The notes beneath the pieces are model-generated. The model made no database searches, was not told the DNA's origin, and worked only from the letters and a program-made list of their open reading frames with translations. 39,624 bases of DNA from Clostridia bacterium (GTDB lineage: Bacteria > Bacillota > Clostridia > Christensenellales > Aristaeellaceae). The position numbers were made by a program, and so were the translations under genes. The stretch lies in NCBI GenBank assembly GCA_017481825.1, contig JAFUOR010000074.1, forward strand, positions 1-39,624. Direction: 5' to 3'. Below, in pieces: positions 33,761 through 39,624 of this stretch (position 1 is the first letter of the stretch; each line of letters begins with the position of its first letter).

Positions 33761-34388
33761 TATCGAGCGCCGCGACGCGGGACTGGTCTACATTTCTGAC
33801 AATGCGGTTTTTGAGGAACAGAAGATCTGCCGTAGGCTGGTTCAGCGCCTTAACCGGCTGGACACGGATGATTTCGGCGGCATCGCCGAGGCAGTCAAGG
33901 CACTGCTGGGCAGCTCCGACGGCGCGTTCATCAATCCGCCCTTCTACTGCGACTATGGCAGCCACATCCACGTGGGCAAGAATTTCTTCGCCAACTACAA
34001 CTGCACCATCATCGATGTGGCTCCCGTAACCTTCGGCGACAATTGCCAGCTTGCCCCCAATGTGGCGATTTACACTGCCGGGCATCCGGTGCATCCTGCC
34101 ACCCGCAATACCGGCTATGAGTACGGTGCCGAAGTCACCATCGGCGACAACGTGTGGGTCGGCGGCAACACGGTGATCCTCCCCGGCGTGCACATCGGCA
34201 ACAACACGGTGATCGGTGCTGGCAGCGTGGTCACCCACGACATTCCCGACTGGGTGGTTGCGGCTGGCAACCCCTGCAAGGTCGTTCGCCAGATCACAGA
34301 GGATGACCGCCGCACCTACTTCAAACGCCGCGAGATCGACGACGAAGCATGGCAGGACATCTGCCGCGTGAATGGATGGGAGGAATAA
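33753..34388 (+). CDS. sugar O-acetyltransferase (maltose/galactoside acetyltransferase family), copy 1
   Basis: A 211-residue left-handed beta-helix enzyme using acetyl-CoA. The N-terminal Mac domain is followed by hexapeptide repeats (INPPFYCDYGSHIHVGKNFFANYNC, VTIGDNVWVGGNTVILPGV, VIGAGSVVTHDIP). The catalytic histidine lies in YTAGHPVHP, and VVAAGNPCKVVR ends the helix. AGGAGG precedes an ATG lying within the last codons of the MATE gene. A paralogue follows three bases after its stop. The pair plus an exporter suggests acetylation of sugars before efflux, as proposed for LacA-type detoxification; this is inference. Confidence 0.92.
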   Translation: MDNIERRDAGLVYISDNAVFEEQKICRRLVQRLNRLDTDDFGGIAEAVKALLGSSDGAFINPPFYCDYGSHIHVGKNFFANYNCTIIDVAPVTFGDNCQLAPNVAIYTAGHPVHPATRNTGYEYGAEVTIGDNVWVGGNTVILPGVHIGNNTVIGAGSVVTHDIPDWVVAAGNPCKVVRQITEDDRRTYFKRREIDDEAWQDICRVNGWEE

Positions 34389-34391
34389 ACG

Positions 34392-35021
34392 ATGACGATC
34401 AAGGAACGCATGGCTGCCTGTCAGCTCTTTACCGACGAGGACGCCAACTACCCCGAGGAGGCCGCTGAGCTGGCAGCAGGCCGTCAAAAAGGCAAGCGCC
34501 TGTGCTGGGAGATCAACCGCCTGCATCCAGAAGACGTTGAGACCCGCATGAAGCTGCTCAAGGAGCTGCTTGGTGAAATGGGCGAAGGCTGCTGGCTGGA
34601 GCCGCCGGTGTATATGTCCTATGGCAGCAATGTGACGTTCGGTAAGGGCGTATACGCCAACTTCGGCCTGACCATTGTGGATGACTGGAAGGTCACCGTA
34701 GGCAACGGTGTGCTGTTTGCGCCGAACGTTTCCATTGCTGTGACCTGCCACCCGCTGCATCCGGCGCTGCGTCCCCATGGTGAAATGTACGCCCGTCCCG
34801 TGGTAATCGGCGATAATGTATGGATCGGCACCGGCGCGATCATTTGCCCCGGCGTGACCATCGGCGAGGGCAGCACCATTGGCGCAGGCAGCGTCGTGAC
34901 CCGCGATGTGCCGCCCTATGTGTTCGCTGCGGGCAACCCCTGCCGGGTCATCCGCGAGCTGAACGACCGGGACAAGGAATACTATTTCCGTGACATGCGG
35001 GCAGATCAGGTGGAATGGTAA
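34392..35021 (+). CDS. sugar O-acetyltransferase, copy 2
   Basis: A 209-residue paralogue of the preceding gene with the same architecture: Mac domain (MTIKERMAACQLFTDEDANY), hexapeptide repeats (VYMSYGSNVTFGKGVYANFG, VVIGDNVWIGTGAIICPGV, TIGAGSVVTRDVP), catalytic histidine in TCHPLHP, and FAAGNPCRVIREL at the end of the helix. The sequences are too diverged to be a recent tandem copy, so they probably differ in acceptor sugar. AGGAATAAACG precedes the start, only three bases after the stop of copy 1. No terminator follows before the pseudogene remnant at 35080. Confidence 0.92.
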   Translation: MTIKERMAACQLFTDEDANYPEEAAELAAGRQKGKRLCWEINRLHPEDVETRMKLLKELLGEMGEGCWLEPPVYMSYGSNVTFGKGVYANFGLTIVDDWKVTVGNGVLFAPNVSIAVTCHPLHPALRPHGEMYARPVVIGDNVWIGTGAIICPGVTIGEGSTIGAGSVVTRDVPPYVFAAGNPCRVIRELNDRDKEYYFRDMRADQVEW

Positions 35022-35079
35022 CAGCTCGGTTGATATATGCTTGTTTGTTCACCCAGGTATGGCAGCAGCGCAGCCTGAT

Positions 35080-35217
35080 TTCCAAGGCTTCTCACAGTCG
35101 GCGCGGTTGACCCCGCGACCGTGCTGCCCGAGTTTCTGGCAGCTCTGGACGCTGCCGGCATGCAGACCTATCTGGACGCCGCCAACGCTCAGCTGAACGC
35201 CTATCTGGGCAAGTAAT
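35080..35217 (+). pseudogene. 3' remnant of an extracellular solute-binding protein gene
   Basis: An open frame with no start codon encodes about 45 residues ending in VDPATVLPEFLAALDAAGM and then TYLDAANAQLNAYLGK before TAA. This matches the C-terminal helix pair of large ABC-type solute-binding proteins (the 'GAVDPxxxLPEFxAALKAAG' tail). The rest of the gene is missing; upstream sequence (35022-35079) has a stop and no similarity. It is a deletion scar, followed by an intact terminator. Confidence 0.65.
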
Positions 35218-35233
35218 TCTTAACCAACCAAAA

Positions 35234-35266
35234 ACGGTGGCAGCATATACTGCCACTGTTTTTTTG
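35234..35266 (+). terminator. terminator after the solute-binding remnant
   Basis: Stem GTGGCAG (35238-35244) / CTGCCAC (35251-35257) with flanking pairs and seven T. Confidence 0.88.
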
Positions 35267-35268
35267 CT

Positions 35269-35330
35269 TACAGGGCTATCCGCAGCCAGTCCACCTGCAG
35301 ACCCTATCCTGCACAGAAACACTTCCAGAC
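35269..35330 (-). other. possible degenerate gene tail, left of MFS gene
   Basis: On the minus strand one frame reads GLQVDWLRIAL then stop. The fragment right of the MFS gene (36846-36754) ends with a similar [11 protein letters not shown]. The rest of 35267-35419 shows nothing I can identify. Weak evidence. Confidence 0.25.
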
Positions 35331-35419
35331 GCATTGGTTTCACGATGCTACCCATGCTTTCTCATACAACTTTAATGCAGGTTTTACCCATCCGTAATAC
35401 ATCCAGCAGCAGAAAATGC

Positions 35420-35425
35420 TATAAT
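35420..35425 (+). promoter_or_regulatory. extended -10 promoter of MFS gene
   Basis: TG-C-TATAAT (TATAAT at 35420-35425) without a recognisable -35, 61 bases before the MFS start. Confidence 0.5.
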
Positions 35426-35485
35426 CATCTCGAACTTCATCAGCATACAACAGAAAAAACGCTGCAACGAAAGGGAAAAACCTCC

Positions 35486-36706
35486 ATGCACAAAAAGTTG
35501 TGGAATAAGGATTTCATCCTGCTTTTGCAGGGCAATGCTGTCAGCACCATTGGTGACTTGATGTACAGCGTCGCAATCGTCTACTGGGTTTACCAGCAGA
35601 CCGGCTCCAGCGCCCTGATGGGTATCATGTCCTCCATTTCGATGTTTGTGACCATGTTTCTCTCTCCGATATGCGGCAGCATCGTGGATAAGTGCAACCG
35701 CAAATGGCTGATCGTTGGCATCGATATCATGCAGGGCGTACTCATGCTGGGCGTGGGTATATTGGCTTGGCAGAATGCACTGAACGTACCAATCGTACTG
35801 TTTGCTGCTTTGTTGGCGGCGTTTGGCAGCGTCTTTTATTCTCCGGCTGTCAGCACGCTGATGCTTGATATCATCCCTCGCAGCGACATGGTGCGGGGAC
35901 AATCCATCCATTCGGGCATCTCATCGCTGATCAATCTGGTGGGTACAGCATTCAGCGGCGCCATGGTCGCATTCCTGGGCGTACCCCTGATCGTAGTGAT
36001 CAATGGTCTGAGCAATCTGTACTCTGCCCTCACTGAGGTATTCGTGCATGTACCCAGAACCCTTCAGCAGGGCACGCAGGTCACAGTTGGAAGCATCCTG
36101 CAAGATACAAAAAGCGCCGTCAAAACCATCTTCTCAGACGGATGTCTTCGCCTTTTTGTTCCCTGTGCATTGCTTCTGAACCTGCTATGCGCAGGGCCGA
36201 TGATGCTGATGCTCCCCTTTTGCGTGGAAAAGGGATTCAGCATAGATATGTACGGCTACCTGACCGCGGTCACAACTGCTGCCTCCTTGCTGTGTGTGCT
36301 GGTGCTGGGCATCGTAAAGCTTTCACCCAAGGTACGCTTCTGGATCATGGCGGTCGGGTTTTCCTTGTCAGTGGTGTTCTACGCCATCACCTATTTCTCC
36401 ACGCAGTTCATTCCCATGTGTGTAACGATCTTCCTTGCCGGTCTGGCAAACAGTGCAGGCAACACCATATTCAGTGCGTCCCTCATGCTGGCACTGCCGG
36501 AAAAAAACAGAAGCGCAATCCTGGGATTCGTCCAGTCTGCTTCTGTGGGGGGCGCAGCGCTCTCGTCGGTGATATATGGCTTCCTGGGCGATATGGTTCC
36601 GCTGTATCTGGTCTTTGCCGCTGGCAATATTCTTTCTTTTCTGCCCATGATGTTCCTTTGCTTTCACAAGCAAACGAAGGCGTTTGTTATGGAACATCAC
36701 GAGTAA
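35486..36706 (+). CDS. MFS transporter (DHA3/MefA-like exporter)
   Basis: A 406-residue 12-helix major facilitator. LLLQGNAVSTIGDLMYSVAIVYWVYQQTGSSALMG opens the first bundle as in macrolide-efflux (MFS_3) relatives; SPICGSIVDKCNRKWLI is the loop 2-3 motif (G-x-x-x-D-x-x-x-R-K/R). VGTAFSGAMVAFLGVP and SAILGFVQSASVGGAALSSVIYGFLGD mark later helices. The start at 35486 has a weak AAAGGGA ribosome site. Third positions are more AT-rich than in neighbouring operons, and the gene sits between gene fragments and a transposon end, so it was probably acquired horizontally. Substrate unknown. Confidence 0.87.
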   Translation: MHKKLWNKDFILLLQGNAVSTIGDLMYSVAIVYWVYQQTGSSALMGIMSSISMFVTMFLSPICGSIVDKCNRKWLIVGIDIMQGVLMLGVGILAWQNALNVPIVLFAALLAAFGSVFYSPAVSTLMLDIIPRSDMVRGQSIHSGISSLINLVGTAFSGAMVAFLGVPLIVVINGLSNLYSALTEVFVHVPRTLQQGTQVTVGSILQDTKSAVKTIFSDGCLRLFVPCALLLNLLCAGPMMLMLPFCVEKGFSIDMYGYLTAVTTAASLLCVLVLGIVKLSPKVRFWIMAVGFSLSVVFYAITYFSTQFIPMCVTIFLAGLANSAGNTIFSASLMLALPEKNRSAILGFVQSASVGGAALSSVIYGFLGDMVPLYLVFAAGNILSFLPMMFLCFHKQTKAFVMEHHE

Positions 36707-36722
36707 ACTTGATATATGGAAA

Positions 36723-36755
36723 GCGCGCGTCCCTCGAACCAGACGCGCACTTTTT
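36723..36755 (+). terminator. terminator of MFS gene
   Basis: Stem GCGCGTC (36725-36731) / GACGCGC (36742-36748) followed by ACTTTTT. Confidence 0.85.
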
Positions 36756-36846
36756 ATTCTGTCCCCGCCTCCTGCAGCATCCAATCCACATACAGGCCAT
36801 ACCCCTGGGTAGGGTCACTGACAAACACATGGGTGTGGCGGTGATG
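36754..36846 (-). pseudogene. C-terminal fragment of an unidentified gene
   Basis: The minus-strand frame reads [20 protein letters not shown] and a few more residues to TAA, with no start. It looks like a genuine protein tail cut off by the insertions to its right. I do not recognise the family. Confidence 0.35.
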
Positions 36847-36890
36847 CCTTCACATATCCTTGTAACTCGACTGCTGTGTCAGTCCCGCGT

Positions 36891-36930
36891 TCTCCCTCAG
36901 TCAGCCGCAAGCGGCTGCCAGCTCCCTCCC
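36891..36930. repeat. REP-like palindromic repeat fragment
   Basis: Contains AGCCGC-AA-GCGGCT (36903-36916) inside a CTCAGTCAGCCGCAAGCGGC context followed by TGCCAGCTCCCTC. Similar palindromes are dispersed in many gut Firmicutes; only one copy is visible here. Confidence 0.45.
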
Positions 36931-36939
36931 GTGTGTATG

Positions 36940-37067
36940 ATGTAAAGGAAGGTTTTATCCTTCCAATACATCATGACTGTGGCTCATTTGTGGTGAATGG
37001 TAGCGGTTATGACGAAAGGAAAAACCTTCGTTATAACCGCTATTTTCATTGCGAAAGGAGCTACAAC
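36940..37067 (+). other. structured leader and outer end of TnpV element, copy B
   Basis: Hairpin 1: ATGTA-AA-GGAAGG-TTTTAT-CCTTCC-AA-TACAT (36940-36971), symmetric. Hairpin 2: AGCGGTTAT...ATAACCGCT with an inner ACGAA/TTCGT stem (37002-37041). A ribosome site (AAAGGAG) and the tnpV ATG follow. It matches copies A and C in layout. Confidence 0.7.
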
Positions 37068-37439
37068 ATGAAAAACGAACACGAATCCGACCTGACCATC
37101 CCCTACGTGAAAGTAGGTGACTACTACTTTCCCAATTTCGCCCTTCCTCCGGATGCGGGTGACATCGGCTTCTGGGGCAGGCGGCGCAGGGAGTTCCTGC
37201 GGGAACATCGTCCCATCACCTTCAACCAGCTGGTGCTATCCGGCGAACTGTTCAAGTACCTCGCCCCGTTCAATGAGGAAGCCACAGAGCGACTGGAAAG
37301 CCTCATCCAGGGCATGAAGGTCGCTCAGGGTATCACGGAAGAACTCAAAAGTCGTGATCAGATGGCATGGGTCGGCGCGATGAACAACATCCGCGCCTGT
37401 GCTGAAGAGATCGTCTATGCAGAGCTGGTGTATGCGTGA
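37068..37439 (+). CDS. tnpV: TnpV-like transposon-encoded protein (copy B)
   Basis: A 123-residue paralogue of copy A (14-364). It shares GDYYFPNF, a REFLREHRPITFNQLVLSG centre and GITEELKSRDQMAWV, with an acidic C-terminus. It is chosen to start at ATG 37068 after GAAAGGAG, although the frame is open from 36876 through the leader. The function of TnpV is unknown; it is a marker of Tn4451-family elements. The stop overlaps the next ATG (TGATG), so the following small ORF is translationally coupled. Confidence 0.87.
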   Translation: MKNEHESDLTIPYVKVGDYYFPNFALPPDAGDIGFWGRRRREFLREHRPITFNQLVLSGELFKYLAPFNEEATERLESLIQGMKVAQGITEELKSRDQMAWVGAMNNIRACAEEIVYAELVYA

Positions 37440-37714
37440 TGAAGGAGCAGGTAAAGACACTCAACACCTATTTCTGGAATGTGGGCAACGACATCGCCGA
37501 CATTCGCCTGCTGGCAGAAGGTGCACTGGCGTTGTTTGAGGGTGATGCCGAGCCCCTGCACCGGCTTGGCACGAAGAACAACGAGGAAGTTGCCGCTTCT
37601 GCCTTCGACACCATCGGCACTGCACTGTACGATCTGCGCGAGAGGATCGCAGCCATGCAGCAGAGCCATTTATCCGAAACCATCAGGCAAAGTGAAGACT
37701 GTACCGACGAATAA
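37439..37714 (+). CDS. small conserved mobile-element protein
   Basis: A 91-residue, acidic, probably helical protein (VKTLNTYFWNVGNDIADIRLLAEGALALFEG, then TIGTALYDLRERIAAMQQ). I do not recognise a named family. It overlaps the tnpV stop and is followed by a strong terminator, making a two-gene unit with tnpV. A GTG one codon upstream is an alternative start. Confidence 0.7.
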   Translation: MKEQVKTLNTYFWNVGNDIADIRLLAEGALALFEGDAEPLHRLGTKNNEEVAASAFDTIGTALYDLRERIAAMQQSHLSETIRQSEDCTDE

Positions 37715-37723
37715 CTACAACGA

Positions 37724-37754
37724 CGCCCGGCAGAATCATTCTGTCGGGCCTTTT
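37724..37754 (+). terminator. terminator after tnpV operon
   Basis: Near-perfect GCCCGGCAGAA...TTCTGTCGGGC hairpin with one mismatch or wobble, followed by CTTTT. Confidence 0.85.
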
Positions 37755-37814
37755 CTGTATTTAAGGCATCGTTGTACAGAATCTGTCGGATTCTGTCTTC
37801 TTATGCCGATAAAG

Positions 37815-37843
37815 TGGACATACCGCCATGGACAAGTTATAAT
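37815..37843 (+). promoter_or_regulatory. promoter of element's HTH gene
   Basis: TGGACA (37815-37820), 17-base spacer, TATAAT (37838-37843). The region 37844-37969 is an AT-rich untranslated leader of about 120 bases in which I see no other gene. Confidence 0.8.
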
Positions 37844-37969
37844 ACACACGGATCAATCAGGTCTTTTCAAAAATTTTAGAAAAAGTTTTGATTCTCTGGA
37901 AAAAAACGCCCATTCTCATGCCCATATATTATGAGGGGGGTAAGAAAAATACTGATTGGAGGTGACAAT

Positions 37970-38899
37970 GTGTCCCTTGAACAAAAGATACCCGATAACA
38001 TTATCGTGATACCGCATACACATCCGCTGCGCTGGGTTATGATGTTCTATGCCCTGCCCAAGGAAATGTTCGAGAAACTACCCGAATATCGGCAGCTGCC
38101 CCGCAATATGCGGCCCATACAGGTTTCAGAGAAATACATGCGCATGATCAACTGCGATGAGTTCCTGATCATGGTATGGAGCCTGTATGCTTGGACGGTG
38201 TGGCACTGCCTACGTGTCCCCGGCAAGAACGGCGAATACCGACCCATCCCCGGTGCATGGCAGCACTACTCCGAGGATTTCCCCATCTGGCGGATCACCT
38301 ATGAGATCGGGATGCACTTCCGGGAAATCTTTGAGCATTGCAGCAATTGGAAGATGCAGCGCCTGTTCGACCTGAAGAAGGACGAGGAAATGCCCTGGCT
38401 GACGCTGCCTCAATTCTGCGCCATCGTCAAATCCATGACCCAGTTCGTCATTGATGGCATGAACCTCCAGCCGTTTATTGACGAGGTGTGGTACCACCGT
38501 GCAGAGGAGGACTATGCGGGCGAAAATTACGCCTACCGGGACTTCATGCGGTCATGGACGCACAGCCGGACAGCTACCTCTGTGTCGATCGACGAGATCA
38601 TCGAATCCGGCGCACAGGTGGATGGACAGGTCATCTTCGATCTGCCCGATCCTCGCGCCGCATTTGAGGAGCATGTTGTCTCTACCGTCAAAATCGACCA
38701 GTTCAAGGAAGGGCTGACCGAGAAGGATCGGATCATCCTACAGATGCGCCATGATGACCACACCCTGCAGGAAATTGCCGATGCAGTTGGCTACAAGACC
38801 GCCAGCGCCGTCAAGAAGCGGCTCGACAAGATTGCTGCGGAGTATACGGATTTCGTCTCTGCCGAGTACAGTGATTTTCTTGCCACCCACATCAAGTAA
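37970..38899 (+). CDS. mobile-element protein with C-terminal sigma region 4-like HTH
   Basis: A 309-residue protein starting, in my reading, at GTG 37970, because GGAGGTG lies five bases before it. An in-frame ATG 39 bases upstream has no ribosome site. Residues 250-288 (LTEKDRIILQMRHDDHTLQEIADAVGYKTASAVKKRLDKI) form a LuxR/sigma-4 type helix-turn-helix. Residues 1-240 are unlike known sigma domains, with many aromatic residues (VWSLYAWTVWHC, GAWQHYSEDFPIW). It is probably a DNA-binding regulator of the element. It has its own promoter and terminator. Confidence 0.75.
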   Translation: MSLEQKIPDNIIVIPHTHPLRWVMMFYALPKEMFEKLPEYRQLPRNMRPIQVSEKYMRMINCDEFLIMVWSLYAWTVWHCLRVPGKNGEYRPIPGAWQHYSEDFPIWRITYEIGMHFREIFEHCSNWKMQRLFDLKKDEEMPWLTLPQFCAIVKSMTQFVIDGMNLQPFIDEVWYHRAEEDYAGENYAYRDFMRSWTHSRTATSVSIDEIIESGAQVDGQVIFDLPDPRAAFEEHVVSTVKIDQFKEGLTEKDRIILQMRHDDHTLQEIADAVGYKTASAVKKRLDKIAAEYTDFVSAEYSDFLATHIK

Positions 38900-38917
38900 C
38901 AACATCATACGCATATC

Positions 38918-38946
38918 AGCAGTCACGCTCGCCGTGGCTGCTTTTT
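38918..38946 (+). terminator. terminator after element's HTH gene
   Basis: Stem AGCAGTCAC / GTGGCTGCT (one wobble), seven-base loop, then TTTT. Confidence 0.85.
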
Positions 38947-38972
38947 GTATGCGGGAAAGGAGAAGCATAAGC

Positions 38973-39179
38973 ATGAGCTATCTGATTTTCGACGATCTGC
39001 CGGACATCCTGGATGCCGCACAGATCGCCTCCGCCCTGCGGATCTCGCGGGCAGGAGCCTACAATCTGCTCAGCAGCGAGGATTTCCCAACGCTGCACAT
39101 CGGCAGACGCAAGCTGGTCATGAAGAACGACCTGATCCAATGGCTGAAAAGCCACACCAACACGACACCAAAGCATTGA
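38973..39179 (+). CDS. excisionase-like helix-turn-helix protein
   Basis: A 68-residue protein of the excisionase/HTH_17 (MerR-like winged helix) type: LDAAQIASALRISRAGAYNLLSSEDFPTLHIG followed by RRKLVMKNDLIQWLK, the standard layout in which the wing and final helix bind DNA. AAAGGAG precedes the ATG by nine bases. Its position before tnpW and the recombinase gene fits a recombination directionality factor, but a plain regulator is equally possible. Confidence 0.83.
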   Translation: MSYLIFDDLPDILDAAQIASALRISRAGAYNLLSSEDFPTLHIGRRKLVMKNDLIQWLKSHTNTTPKH

Positions 39180-39260
39180 AAAAATGAAAGGAAACAAAAC
39201 GATGATAGACGCCATGAGTGACACGATATCATTCCCACATTTCCGGAAAGAGAGCATTGA

Positions 39261-39482
39261 ATGGAGAAGAAAACCTTTAGTTTCAGCCGAAAGCTCGGCA
39301 ATACCCTTTACCAGGCGAATATCCACTGTTCGTCCCAGAGCACCGAGTCCTTTGAAGAAAAACTGATGCGACTGGTCCGGCATGATATGCTGGACATTTA
39401 CGGGAATTGTGGTATAATCAAAGTACCACAAATGAGCCGCCAGTCTGAAAGGAGCACCATCTATGGTTGCCAAGCAGGCTGA
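39261..39482 (+). CDS. tnpW: TnpW-family transposon-encoded protein
   Basis: A 73-residue protein beginning MEKKTFSFSRKLGNTLYQ and continuing through ESFEEKLMRLVRHD, the pattern of the short TnpW proteins found directly upstream of TnpX-type recombinases. Function unknown. The last 25 residues overlap the promoter, the palindrome and the first 20 bases of the recombinase gene, so they may be non-conserved. The ribosome site is weak (AAAGAGAG). The interval 39180-39260 between it and the HTH gene holds no gene that I can support. Confidence 0.75.
   Translation: MEKKTFSFSRKLGNTLYQANIHCSSQSTESFEEKLMRLVRHDMLDIYGNCGIIKVPQMSRQSERSTIYGCQAG
39391..39418 (+). promoter_or_regulatory. promoter of serine recombinase gene
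   Basis: TGGACA (39391-39396), 16-base spacer, TATAAT (39413-39418), within tnpW. Confidence 0.7.
39407..39431. promoter_or_regulatory. palindromic operator over the recombinase -10
   Basis: Perfect eight-base arms TTGTGGTA (39407-39414) and TACCACAA (39424-39431) with a nine-base spacer, covering the -10 box and start site. A dimeric repressor site is the simplest reading. Confidence 0.65.
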
Positions 39483-39624
39483 CCAGCGGATCACCGCACT
39501 GTATGAAAGGCTCTCCCGCGACGATGAGATCGCGGGGGACAGTAATTCGATTGTAAATCATGATTTAAGATGTAAAGGGTGGTTTCACCGCCTAATACAT
39601 ATAGCTGCGGCTCGTTTGTGGTAA
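39463..39624 (+). pseudogene. tnpX: 5' fragment of TnpX-type large serine recombinase, interrupted
   Basis: ATG at 39463 after AAAGGAG. The product begins MVAKQADQRITALYERLSRD and reaches AGDSNSIVN, the start of a resolvase catalytic domain with the expected Y-x-R-x-S-x-D pattern (YERLSRD, S18 nucleophile). In this family SNSIVN is normally followed by Gln and a lysine-rich helix. Here similarity stops at about 39556, and the frame continues through a foreign sequence to TAA exactly at the window end (53 codons). The gene has been broken by an insertion whose end resembles the TnpV leader. Confidence 0.75.
39570..39624 (+). other. TnpV-type element end, copy C (truncated by window)
   Basis: ATGTAAAGGGTGGTTTCACCGCC...TACAT (39570-39600), then CTGCGGCTCGTTTGTGGT. 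It aligns almost base for base with copy B (36940-36998), including CTG-GGCTC-TTTGTGGT. Whether a tnpV gene follows lies outside the window. Confidence 0.65.

Larger units (their letters stand above)
36940..39624 (+). mobile_element. Tn4451-like serine-recombinase element (copy B), right end beyond window or interrupted
   Basis: It starts with the ATGTAAAGG leader, then tnpV, a small ORF, an HTH/sigma-like gene, an excisionase-like HTH, tnpW and the 5' end of a TnpX-type large serine recombinase. The recombinase is cut at about 39556 by another leader copy (39570). The left boundary is set by where similarity to copies A and C begins. Confidence 0.65.

Noticed and set aside
36876-37067. Longer N-terminus for TnpV copy B starting in the leader
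   Set aside because: It would encode the hairpins, has no ribosome site, and copy A shows similarity only from the internal start.
39184-39366. A 60-codon ORF between the excisionase-like gene and tnpW
   Set aside because: Overlaps tnpW in another frame, lacks a clear SD and has no family resemblance.
1-39624. CRISPR array, tRNA or rRNA genes
   Set aside because: No regularly spaced direct repeats, cloverleaf with TTCGA-type arm, or rRNA conserved stretches were found on reading both strands.

Overview
The window looks like chromosomal DNA of a GC-rich, anaerobic, endospore-lineage Firmicute (Clostridia; probably an uncultured gut member near Christensenellales or Oscillospirales). The grounds are a Spo0A-type DNA-binding protein, a SpoIID/LytB protein, strong AGGAGG ribosome sites, consensus sigma-A promoters, CPBP/MATE/AraC-type genes, and Tn4451-like TnpV/TnpW/TnpX mobile genes. 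The exact taxon is inference. No rRNA, tRNA or CRISPR was seen.

Layout. 1-500: the end of a TnpV mobile element, on the minus strand. 538-1951: TetR regulator plus CPBP membrane protease. 2038-3825: FMN alpha-hydroxyacid oxidase-like enzyme plus sugar isomerase/epimerase. 3872-5908 (minus): exported FMN/FAD fumarate-reductase-like flavoprotein plus a small CxxC protein. 6052-7341: cysteine desulfidase-like enzyme. 7366-9805: DAHP synthase and dehydroquinate synthase behind a leader peptide rich in Tyr and Phe and an intrinsic terminator, which together look like a classical attenuator. 9968-12928: AraC regulator and secreted SpoIID protein. 13056-16263: APH-fold kinase, a frameshifted conserved gene, and a sigma factor with a large C-terminal extension. 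16302-17823 (minus): Spo0A-like protein and an alpha/beta hydrolase.

17989-30223 (minus) is a carbohydrate locus. An AraC regulator fused to a GH39 domain sits upstream of a seven-gene operon: substrate-binding protein, RbsA-type ATPase, two RbsC-type permeases, NagZ-like GH3, GH78 alpha-L-rhamnosidase and beta-phosphoglucomutase-like HAD. A rhamnose-containing glycoside is probably imported intact and cut in the cytosol; the GH3 plus beta-PGM pairing raises the possibility of phosphorolysis. 30339-32300 (minus): second APH-fold kinase and an AraC regulator, divergent from 32393-35021: MATE exporter and two tandem sugar O-acetyltransferases.

35022-39624 is an accessory region. It holds the remnant of a solute-binding protein gene, an MFS exporter, and a Tn4451-like element (TnpV, small ORF, HTH/sigma-like protein, excisionase-like HTH, TnpW, TnpX-type serine recombinase). 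The recombinase gene is broken after about 32 codons by sequence matching the start of another TnpV-type leader. The same leader lies, inverted, at the left edge, so both window ends fall in a multicopy repeat, as expected where an assembly breaks.
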